From NCBI GenBank assembly GCA_026770585.1, contig MU646872.1, positions 285,664 to 298,749 on the forward strand: a stretch of DNA of 13,086 nt, given 5' to 3'. Below are positions 1-10,000 of the stretch, in pieces. The stretch's first letter is position 1; the number at the start of each line of letters is the position of its first letter. The translations under genes and the position numbers were made by a program. Under the pieces are notes generated by a model that was not told the DNA's origin, did not search any database, and was given only the letters and a program-made list of their open reading frames with translations. The stretch is from Baffinella frigidus. Lineage: Eukaryota > Cryptophyceae > Cryptomonadales > Baffinellaceae.

Positions 1-166
1 TAGGGTTTAGGGTTTAGGGTTTAGGGTTTAGGGTTTAGGGTTTAGGGTTTAGGGTTTAGGGTTTAGGGTTTAGGGTTTAGGGTTCAGGGTTCAGGGTTCA
101 GGATTTAGTGTTTAGCGTTCAGGGTTTAGAGTTTAGAGTTTGGAGTTTAGAGTTTAGGGTTGAGGG
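1..166 (+). repeat. Telomeric TTTAGGG array grading into variant repeats
   Basis: A partial unit (TAGGG) is followed by eleven perfect TTTAGGG units to position 82. Twelve variant units then keep the same 7-base register to 166: three start TTCAGG, then TTTAGTG, TTTAGCG, TTCAGGG, TTTAGAG, TTTGGAG, TTGAGGG and similar. The perfect-to-degenerate gradient is typical of the inner edge of a telomere. The G-rich strand reads 5' to 3' into the window, which is opposite to what the left end of a chromosome should show. Confidence 0.95.
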
Positions 167-241
167 TTTGAGCCTGGCGGGTGTGGCGCATGCCCCCTTC
201 GAGGATGGCGGCTGCCCGCTCGTATCTGCCACCGCGTTCAT

Positions 242-390
242 GTCAGTTACGAGACAGTAGGACGTTGCTTGTCAGTTACGAGACGCTATGATGTTGCTCT
301 TCAGTTACAAAACAACAGAATTTTGCTCTTCAGGTCCGAGATACTAGGAGGTTGCTCTTTAGTGAAAACACAAAAAGGATGTTGCTCTGT
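242..390 (+). repeat. Degenerate 30-base tandem repeat, five copies
   Basis: Copies run about 242-270, 271-300, 301-330, 331-360 and 361-390. The first two share GTCAGTTACGAGAC and all share an ending close to GTTGCTCT. Divergence increases from left to right. No coding role is apparent. Confidence 0.8.
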
Positions 391-1336
391 CGCGCGTGGT
401 ATGTGTCATGCAAACGTGTTTGGTACTTGATCGCACACCCAAGCGTCAGCACCACGTCCGCACCGCTTGCAAGACACACCTCAACGTTCTTGCCTGTCCT
501 CAACAAAAAAACTAAGCAAGGGGTGCGAATGACGCGCACATGGGTGGGAAAAATCATTTGGGGTGGGGTGGGGGGGGTGTAGTTTACCTGGTGGCGGCTT
601 CGCTGAAGCGGCCTTGCTTGAAAAACGCGTTGCCGGAAAGCTTCCGCAGCTGCACACGGTCGACGGGAGTCACGTGACCGGTTCACGGGAGTCACATGGC
701 CGGTTCATGGGAGTCACGTGACCGGTTCACGGGAGTCACGTGACTGCAGGAGCTGCAGCCGTGGCTACTGCTGGGGCAAACGAGCAAGTTTGGCGGTGTG
801 GGCCGAGGGTTGGAAAGAAAAGACACATGGATCTTTGGCTGGAAAGACAAATCGCCATTTGAGAAGGACAAAATGCCATTTGACAAACGAGGAACTTCGA
901 CGATGGGGGCTGAGGGCTTGCTGAGAAGACGGCGCTGTGGCTCTTCGGAGAGAGAGTGGTTGTTTGGCGCCATTTTTGGGAGCATTTTTTGCGATTTTTC
1001 TTGGTGGCATTTTTGTTTGGCGGCATTTGAGAGGGGCTCCTACCTCTCCCTGCGCCAGTCGCTGCGCTGGATCCAGGTCTTTGACGTGCGTCACACTGCC
1101 ACAGAGAGAGTGTGTTCAACCAACTGGTCTGGTTCGGCTAAATCACCGGGATGATTTGGAACGCTGCCAGACACCATGCCCGTGTCAGTGATCTCTCTCG
1201 TGCGTCAGGGTGCGAGACAAGCCCATGTCAGCTTTACTCCTATTTACATGTGAGGTTGTAGATATTTGAACCAGGATCACGTAACCAACCTCGTGAAAGT
1301 TACCACACAAATGCCCACTTGTAAAAGCAAACGGGT
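391..1336. other. Intergenic stretch without a supportable gene
   Basis: This lies downstream of the FKBP stop codon. Open frames exist on both strands, but they overlap each other, lack recognisable motifs and are rich in Arg, Ser and Pro, as expected from GC-rich non-coding DNA. The stretch holds the 22-base tandem repeat at 664-746 and, at about 845-1035, scattered copies of a short GCCATTT motif. No RNA gene or clear poly(A) signal for the FKBP gene was seen. Confidence 0.6.
664..746 (+). repeat. 22-base tandem repeat with GTCACGTGAC palindromes
   Basis: Units start at 664, 686, 708 and 730, the last partial. Copies 1, 3 and 4 contain the perfect 10-base palindrome GTCACGTGAC, whose core is the CACGTG G-box/E-box. 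Copy 2 has CACATG instead. The regular spacing puts the palindromes about 44 and 22 bases apart. It could be a factor-binding cluster or just a minisatellite. Confidence 0.85.
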
Positions 1337-1798
1337 TTAAATAGGTTCCTCTAGCATTCTCGTGGAGCCGGGGTCGAACCCGCGCACATTGACCTCCACC
1401 TCCACCGGAACTCCCCTCGGAATCCACAACCCCTCCCCCCTCTCGCCCCCCCTCCCCCCGGCAGCCCTCCCATCATCCGGCACTTCGCCTTCTTGATCCC
1501 CATGAGTATCATCCATAACCTGATCACCCCCGGGTGCACCATCCGCAACCTCTCCGCGACCAGCCACAGCCTCCGGTTGCGCGCCACTCGCAACGGCCTC
1601 CGGTCGCGAGCCGCCGTCGGGTGTAGCAGCTGCTGAACCGGCGTCAGGCGTAGCGGCGACTCCTCCATCAGCGTCCACACCCTCAGCACCCTCGGCATCC
1701 GCGGCGTCACCATCGGAGCAGTTGGAGGGCAGAGAGGCCTGGTCGAGCGCGGAGTGTTCGGCGACGCCTTGGCGCAGGAACGACGGGTGTACCCGCAA
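1337..1798 (-). CDS. FKBP gene exon 12: end of domain 3 with a long acidic insert, stop codon
   Basis: It encodes 153 residues and a TAA. Entering in phase 0 after AACCAG, it continues exon 11's GQRAV with LRVHPSFLRQG, the VxVxPxFxxG strand of an FKBP. About 95 residues of Ala/Asp/Gly/Glu-rich low-complexity sequence follow (for example CSDGDAADAEGAEG), then GLWIPRGVPVEVEVNVRGF, the closing strand. The insert sits in the loop that in FKBP12 lies over the active site. The acceptor and its upstream tract are telomere-like (CCCTGAACC repeats). Confidence 0.72.
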   Translation of the reverse strand: MRVHPSFLRQGVAEHSALDQASLPSNCSDGDAADAEGAEGVDADGGVAATPDAGSAAATPDGGSRPEAVASGAQPEAVAGRGEVADGAPGGDQVMDDTHGDQEGEVPDDGRAAGGRGGERGEGLWIPRGVPVEVEVNVRGFDPGSTRMLEEPI

Positions 1799-4700
1799 CT
1801 GGTTCAGGGTTTATGGTTCAGGGTTTAGTGATTGGGGTGTGAGGGCGATGGTTCCAGGACCCGTGATCATCCTGTTCAGGGTTCAGGGGTCAGGGTGTAG
1901 GGCATCTGCCACTCCATCCAGGATGCGACGCAGCTGGAAGAAACGCCACGGACGTCCGTGGCATTTTCCCCAGCTGGGCTACCCTGCAACGATCTCAAAA
2001 GGCTGCCTGGCAACAGCCAGCTGGCGGTGCGCGGAGGAAAATGGAACGCCGGGTGCACTTTCATCTGCCACATTTAATGATCAATAATTAGGGACTGGGG
2101 TGTCAAGGTCAGGGTTGCAGCGGTAATACGTCAGAGACAGTGAATTCACTGTAGAAAACCCCCAGTTTGAGGCTAGATTAAACGGCGCAGATGTAAAACC
2201 ACCAGGATCATCCGCACCACCTCTGGATACCTACTCATGGCTGTCCCGGTTAGGGTGCAGGGCATTTGCCACCCCCCCGGGATGCGCGCGTCCATGGCAA
2301 CAAAGACGCGTGCTCCTGCATGGCTTCCCATCATCACCCCGCGCCCCTAGCTGCCCAGCAACGTCACGTGCCGCAGCAAGGCTGCCCGGCACCATCCAGC
2401 GGGCGCGTTGCGCGGAACGAGATGCAGTTGCTCGCTGACAGCGAGCAATGGGCACACAGCAAGACACCACGGAACAGGACATATGGCGCGGCTGGTGCAA
2501 TGACAGAGAGACAGGACGACGGGTAGGCAGGGAAACATGGACACATATATACAGACAAGATGCAGAATAGAGGCACGGAGGAAACGTTCGTCAGAGAGGA
2601 AAATAGAGGCAGCGAGGAAGAGTGGCAGGAAATCAGAGAGAGAGCGAGCAAGAGAGAGAGCGAGCGAGCGAGCGAGCGAGCGAGAGAGAGAGAGAGAGAT
2701 AGAGAGAGAGAGAGAACGAGAGGGAGGGAGAGAGAGAGCGCGCGAGAGATAGATAGCACGAGACAAAGAGGCGGGAATCACCACAGCGCGCTGCCCCGGA
2801 TGCATCCTCGGAAGAGCCAAATCCAGAGCGCGCGGCACGTCTCCACTCCCCACACGCACTTTCTCGCTCTCTGCCTGCTCATCAAGTGCTGTTTCAGCAT
2901 GGATGCGCACGAACAACGCGAAAGTGGATGCATCTGACCTCCTGCAGAAGCATGCTTCCAGGACATGCCACGCGCGACGGCCTCGTGAGTTCATGTGCGG
3001 CACGCGGCATGCTGCAAGCGAGGTTCATGCTGCTGGGCAAGTAGCGTCGAGAACACTATTTATAGGTGCGTCCCCCTGGTCCAACCTTGGAGGCCCGGTT
3101 GCAGATCGAAAGCCCCCTTCACAAACAAAAGAATCGGCTTTCGCAACAGGGCTTCTTGTCAGGTTATAACAGAAAACCCGCGTCTAATGCCGCCGTTCGT
3201 CCACTATGCGTGCGACTGATGTCTCGCATCGCCTCGCCTTGGCTGACCGTAATCAACAACCCAGATGCCAGATCGGGGACGGGGGAGCCTACCTCGTAGA
3301 ACAGCTCGGACGCGTTGCGGAAACCGTCCTTTGCAATCCACCCCTGCTCACCGATCATGCGTCACCGACCAGCCCCTTGCCAAATCTTTGGGCCCCTACA
3401 CCTGAACCCAAAACCCAAAACCCGATCGCGCGTCACGGATCAGCCCCTTGCAGCATCCCTCCGCCCTAAACCCCACACCATAAACCCTAAGCCCTCAGCC
3501 CTAAACCCCACACCATACACCCTAAACCCTACGCCCTAATCCCTAATCCCTACACCCTGCACCTTTCACCCTAAACACGAAACTCCTGTCTACCCCGTGT
3601 ACCACCATGGCAGCACAGTACCGCATCTCCCCATCTATGTGCAGGGCATGGTCCACGCTCCGCACACCACGCGCCAACCCGGAATCCTCCACCGTACACA
3701 CGAAAGGCTCGTCTACCCCGTGTGATGCTATCGCATCACGCGCGGGGATTGCGTCGCGTCCCGCGTGCATGCGTGCTCCCTCTCAACGGTAGATGCGCTG
3801 ACCAACGGGACACCATGGAGGCTGCAACCGGGTCGCCAAAATTGGACGCTGAAAAATGGGGCAGGATGGAGGCGGGGCATGGGAGAATGGTACGAGGGAG
3901 GCGGCACAACTCCCATTCCGGATCCTGAATCCTGCCACATTGTGTGATTGACACGGCAGGACGGCATAGGGTGGGGTTGTCAGTGCGTGGGTGACATGTT
4001 ATCTGTGAAATCGGCACACCAACCATTCCGGATCCCGGAATCCGAATTCAGCCACACTAGGTGACTGACACGGGAGGTGATTCTGCTCGTTTCTATTGAT
4101 GACGTTAACAGGTTACTGCTCACTTCGCCTGACACACCAACAGGGTGGCACACAGGTGACTGCCACGATATGTTGTAGTAGGCGTACGTACATTTGTCTA
4201 CGGTATACGTATCCCTCAAGTGGCCAGTAGGCTCATACGCCCTACCGTAGGACCCTATGCCATGTCTAGGGCTTCCACGGGCGATTATTCGCCCGTTGGT
4301 CACGTAAGGGATAGGGGAGATCACGGGAGGATGGCGCACACACCTTGATGTCGAGGTCCGCGAGGGCACCATCTTCGATGTCAGATAGATAGCTCTCCTG
4401 CATCCCTTGGTCCACCAACTTCACCTGCCGAGAAAAATGAGGAGGGCCAGGATCAAACGTATATCCGCGAGGATCAATAACCATCTTCGATGTCAGATAG
4501 GTAGATCGCCTGCATTCCTTGGTCCATCAACTTCACATGCCGAGCAACACCCACCCATCACGTCACGTGGAACACAGCGTGCGCGAGGGCGCCATTCACG
4601 ATTCCAGATATATATATAGATATATAGATATGTATAAATATAGATAGATAGCTCTCCTGCATTCCGTGGTCCACCAACGACACCTGTCGAGCAACAGCCA

Positions 4701-7004
4701 CTCGTCACGACACGCGGGGTTACCACTGATCAATACACCCCCCCTACACAGAGATAACAGACCGGTGAGAAGCGCAGTTACCCCAGAGGGATGCGCATCC
4801 CCTACACGGCACGCGGAGCGAAGCTACACACGCCGCCCCGTCTACCGACCCCAGCACGAGCCCCTGTGTGCGCCGCTCAGATGAATGAGGTGGAACTCGG
4901 GGGGGGCAAACTCCCATGGCGCGAGACCGGTCCGCTAAAAGCACCTCGGCGACCAGGCGGATCCGGACCATTTGGTTGGCAATGCAGAACTCTCTCTCTC
5001 TGTAACTCGGGGCGCAGCGTCTAGGCACCGCACACCATGCGGGCCTGGTCATGGGGGATATCTGAACCTGCACGCGTGTCAGGGCGGATGGGAAGCAACA
5101 CCTGGAGTTTGCCACCCGGGAGGACGTCTGTGACGCGATGGTAGTTGTGGAGAGTCACCATCTGCTCACCGCCACCCCCACGCATCAGCGTCGAACATGT
5201 CCTTGAAGGATGCAAGCGCCGGAGGGCCCATCCGCGACTCAAGCGTTGGGAAACGCCCACGATATGTGGCAGCGTGTTACCACCGCGGTTCTGCCATCGA
5301 TGCCACCACAAGACCGCCGCGCCAGCCACAACAGCACAGAGATGAACCGCCACGGACCACTCGAGAAACGACACCCTTAGAGGACCACACAAAGGGCGGC
5401 ACGGGCGACACGCGGGGGCGCAGCGTGCAGGGCAACGCACGGTTGGCATAGTAGCCACGGCCGCTCTGCCCGAGTCATTTGGCACACGTGCAGGGCGTGG
5501 GGTTGGACGTACGTAGTTGTACGTCCCTCCACGCTTGGCGCCCCCGCGCGTTCGCAGCGCCTCCGATCCGAACGCATGTTGCTGCGTCGGACTCACCCTG
5601 CCGAGAGGACCGTGGGTTTATGGTTTGGCGTTAAGGGTTCAGCCTCGGATCCGAACGCATGTTGCTGCGTCAGACTCACCCTGCCAAGGGGACTGTGGGT
5701 TGAGGGTTTAGGGTGCAGGGTTGGGGGTTTGGGGTTTAGCCTCGGACCCGAACGCATGATGCTGTGTCGGACTCACCCTACAAAGGGGATGGTGGGGTTA
5801 GTGTTCAGGGTTAAGGGTTTGGGGTTTGGGGTTTACGGTTGAGGGTTTAGGGTTTAGATCCGAACGCATGCTCCTGCGTCGGACTCACCCTGCCAAGGGG
5901 ATTGCGGGTTTATGGTTTATGGTTTAGGGTTTGGGGTTTAGAGGTTGTAGTTGAGCGTTTAGGGTTTAGGATCCGAACGCATGCTGCTGCGTCGGACTCA
6001 CCCTGCCGTGTAGGGTTGGGGGTTTAGGGGGTTTGGGTTTGGGGTTTAGAGTGTCGGGTGCAGGGTTTGGGTGTTAGGGTTTATGGTTTCCTAAACCCTA
6101 TCGTAGCCCTAAACGCTACGACGTGGTGTGAGGACACGACTCGACACGAAACCGCGGTAAGATTCCGCCCAGCGCTTGCTGCTGGGCGAGAAGCAAGAGA
6201 TGTGCACGGCAGAGTAGGAGGTGCGAGGGGTGGTGCAAGACAGACGAGGTTGTGCGAGTGGGTTTCTCTCTCTCTCTCCCTTTTTCTCTCTCTCTCTTTC
6301 TCTCTATCTCTCTCTCTTTCTCTCTCTTTCGCGCTTTCTCTCTCGGTCTCTCCCGCTCTTCGAGTGGGGCAAGTGCCATGCGGTGAGGTTGGGGCGGAAG
6401 AAGTTTGACGGCTCCAGCCGCGCCTCCCCGTCTCCGAACACCTGCCAGCCACGCCCAGTAGTGGTTAACGGTCCCCGAACTATGTGTTGACACCTGCCCT
6501 CACATTCACCCGCCACGCCCGTTCACAATCGAGGCCGATGACACCACATCCGCAATACACCCGCATTCCGTTCACCAACAAGGCTCTCGCATTGTGGCTT
6601 ACCACCCACCCTGCTCGGTTTGAAAGTGGTCAGGCCAACACCGAAAGGCACGTCAGGGAAGTTCAGAAGTGGGAAAGGGGGGGGTGACACACATCCTCAG
6701 CACAGGCCGTGAGCTGGCGGTCAGAGAAGATCCATCCGTCAGAGAGCACTGCCTGCGCGCATGTCCCCACCTGCACGCACCCCACACCGTCAGCCTGGCT
6801 GTCAGCGAGGCGGTGTGGTGCGCAAGTACGGATTGGGCTGCAGGTACGGATTGGGTTGCAGTCGTGCCACCCGGCAGGGGACTGGCGTGAGTGGGTGAGT
6901 GGGCGAGTGAGTGAGTGGGTGAGCGCACACGTCCCAACCGTACCCCACACCGTCAGGTCTCTCTCACACCTCACAACTCTTTGGCGGCCGTGTGTGCAGT
7001 GATA

Positions 7005-7043
<39 letters not shown>

Positions 7044-10000
7044 GTCGCTCTCTCTCGCTCGCTGTCAGCACGCGTACACACAGGCGGGTGGCGAGGGGTG
7101 CGTGCAGGGACATACAGGCAGGCGAGGCAGTTGGGTTGGGTGCGAGGACGGGGAGGGCGTTCTTGTGAGAGAGGGAGGGAGGGAGGGAGGGAGGGGGGGA
7201 GGGAGGGAGGAAGGGAGGGCGAGTGGGCGGGTGAGTGAGTGCGTGCGGGACGGAGCGTGGACGGCGGAACTTAAACCCTTGAACCTGGACCCTGGACCCT
7301 GGAACCTGGACCCTGGAGTCTGGAAACCTCAACCCTGAACCCTCAACCCCAACCACCAACCCCCACACCTGGATATTGGCGATAGCGAGGGCCAAGCCTC
7401 TCGGAAGCAGGCCAGACGCGAGGTCAAGCCACACGGGGCCTTTCGAGTCCGCGAACAGCGCGCCGTCTGGCGTGCGGCCCTCAATCGAGACCTGCACTTC
7501 GTCGAGCGGCGACGGTTCCTCCCACCTGTCTCGGCATCAACGTCAGCTGGGTCAGCACGCCCTGGGGTGGTGGTGCTGCATTTGCGCCCTACACGGCTCT
7601 ACAACGTTTTGCTCGTTGGGTGACTCACGCACAGGGTTAGTTGGTCTCAACGCTCAACTGTAAACCATGGCGCACTGTTTAGTGTTTAGTATTGAGTGTG
7701 TAGTGAATAGATTCAAGGTTTTAGGGTTGATGGTTGTAGATTCAAGGTTTTGGGGTTTCGGGTTTCGGGTTCCGGGTTTCGGTTTGAGGTAGGACCCGTC
7801 TCCGCGCTGGAGCACAGTGATGAGCACACCGCCAAAAGTGTTCAGGGGTAAGGGTTTGCGATTGCGTGTTCAGGAGTGAGGGTTCAGGGGTCAGGGTTTC
7901 GGGTTTCGGGTGTAGGGATAGGACCCGTCGCCGTGCTGGAGGACGGTGAGGAGCACTCCGCCACGCCCCTCCGAGAGGTCTCGCTCCCCGATCCCCATCA
8001 GCCGAATCTACCCGGGACCCAGCGCGTCAGACACCACCCGCGTGTTCAGCATCCCCTAGCGCTGTCCCAGTTCAATTTGGGCTCGTAGATAGTTCGCCCC
8101 CCCCGAAATTTTACCTGTGAATTTCATGGGGGGTTGTCACAATTGACCAGAGAAATTTCGGGGAGGGCGGTTTTTTTACGGGCCCAAATTTGAACTGCGA
8201 CAGAGCTAGATCCTGCAGTCTGCATACATTCCCCGCACGCCTTAGGCTGGCATTCTCCCCTGTCTCGCAGCGTGTTCATGTGATTTATTGTTTGGATCTC
8301 GGGCACCGCGCAACCCCCGCATGTTCCAACCGGCTTCTGGCACGCGCATCCCGCAGCACACCCTCTCACCCTAACCCCCCACTTTCGCTCTCTCTCTCGC
8401 TCGTTCTCTCTCGCTCTCGCTCTCTCGCTCTCTGTCTCTGTCTCTCTGTCTGTCTGTCTTTCTCTCTCTTTCGCTCTCGCTCTCTCTCTCGCTGGCGCGG
8501 CGCCCCACTGGCTCGGGTCATTCATTCGCTCGGCCAGGCAGTAGGCCTCGGGGGGGGTACCTAGCTCTGCCTCAGCTGGGACGATTCGCAAGTTGACAAG
8601 CCAGGTGTATGGTACGAATATGTCAACTTTGGAGCGGAAAGGAGCACGGTCAGACCAAATAGACTGAGAACACCGACCACCAGCCCTCAGAAGTGAACCG
8701 CATCGTGACATGGAGAGTTGGGGGCAGATCCCCTGGGTAGTAAATCCAGAGCATTTACCACCCAGGGGAATTCAACGTTTGCCATCGTTCGATTTGGTTC
8801 ATTTCTGAGGGCCGGTGGAGCTAGGGTACCTCGAACTGGACAGTAGCGCTGGGGCGCAGTCCGGCGTACGGGGGGTCGTCGCCGTACCCGTAGTCCGACC
8901 GCACCAAGAACCCTGCCGGTAGGTTATCAGGTCAGGGCGCGTCGGGAGCCGCCATGCGCTTGTCACAAACTACGGCAAGAAGCGCGGGTCGCGTGGGCCA
9001 AGCATGCAGGTGATTCAAGGGTGTTTTCGTCTTAATCAGCTCTGCCATAGATCACGTCTTTCGAGAGCGGGCAGAGATCTCTTCCAGGAGCAGGCGCTGG
9101 AATTCGGGCTCGAAAAAACGGCGCTAAGAACGGGTCGCCGGGACCAAGCATGCAGAAGATCGTGGACATCTCGCGCGACATCGGAGGGGTATTCAACATG
9201 CTCACCCACTCTTGCTATCTCCACCCACTCTACACACCCTCTCTCTCGGATGCAGGGCACCACAAGCTGCTGGTGGGTTTTGGGTTTGAGGTTTGGGGTT
9301 TGGGGTTTGGGGTCTGGGGTTCGGGTTTGAAATGCAGGCGCTGGGATTCGTGTAGGGGGTTGACAGGCCAAGGGGGGGTGCGCTATCCATGGCGGCGATA
9401 GGACAGGGGGGGTGGGGGCGGGGAAAGGGGGGAAAGGACCTGCACGCTCGTTGAGCTTCATCGACGCAATGGCAATCTGCTCGAAGAAGCGGTATGAGTA
9501 TCGTAGATTCTAAGAGCACTTGGTTCGAGCCCTCTCAGAACGCCTTAAGTTTATGGTCCGACGTCATAAGTTCAATAACAGTTATTGAACTTATGACGTC
9601 GACCATAAACTTCTCTTTTAGAGTAATAGTGAGTTGATCACTTTCCAAAAGGCTGGGGGACCGCTCGAGGTCTGTCTGATGGTAGTAAATAATAAGAAGA
9701 AGAAGCAATCTTCTCGAGGAAGCGACTCAGCGCAGAGAAAGAGTCATGCCACCAACCCTCACGGTAAGAACAAATCAACGAATTATTGGAGCCATTTCTG
9801 TCTTGCAGACCCCCCCAGATCTGGGGTGGCTGACTAAAACGCTTGTTGAGCTTCATCGACGCAATGGCAATCTGCTCGATGAAGCGGTGTTAGAGTAGTA
9901 GTAAGTTGATCACTTTTCAAAAGGCCGGGGGACCTATCGAGGTCTTCCTGAGGGTAGTACAGAAGAAGAAAAAGCAGCAATCTGCTCAAGGAAGCGACTC

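Larger units (their letters stand above)
1799..2781 (-). other. Intron 11: telomere-like tracts, a diverged duplication and a GA/CT microsatellite
   Basis: Telomere-like G-rich plus-strand tracts lie at 1803-1845, 1873-1902 and around 2092-2120. A diverged direct duplication pairs about 1893-2045 with about 2250-2427. Shared blocks are AGGGCATYTGCCAC, and GGCTGCCYGGCA followed by a GCGCGGA-type block. The plus strand is GA-rich at 2634-2755. A decayed exon-12-like copy is listed separately. Confidence 0.6.

Noticed and set aside
242-390. CRISPR-like array
   Set aside because: The 30-base units are head-to-tail and degenerate without spacers, in a eukaryotic telomeric context.
798-1154. Plus-strand open frame of 118 codons after the G-box array
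   Set aside because: No motif, two other frames are open over the same stretch, and the sequence contains short GCCATTT repeats.
1360-1432. tRNA-like GGGTTCGACCCC on the minus strand
   Set aside because: It resembles a T-arm, but no matching acceptor, D-arm or anticodon arm can be drawn, and the sequence is coding in FKBP exon 12.
2347-3003. Minus-strand open frame of 218 codons read as one protein
   Set aside because: Only 2782-2941 looks like coding sequence (FKBP exon 11). The rest is Ser/Leu/Arg translation of the GA/CT tract.
5021-5596. Minus-strand open frame of 191 codons
   Set aside because: No recognisable domain, and competing frames on both strands have similar quality. Likely GC-rich chance.
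8124-8711. Minus-strand open frame of 195 codons
   Set aside because: Its middle is an Arg/Glu translation of the CT microsatellite and its 3' half overlaps a foldback element. The 5' part (VDIFVPYTWLVNLRIVPAEAEL) looks protein-like but did not fit the FKBP model, so I do not call it a gene.
9494-9546. GTTCGAGCC (9523-9531) as an RNA polymerase III B box of a SINE
   Set aside because: It matches the B-box consensus, but I found no A box at the right distance and no A/T-rich tail, so a tRNA-derived SINE is not supported.
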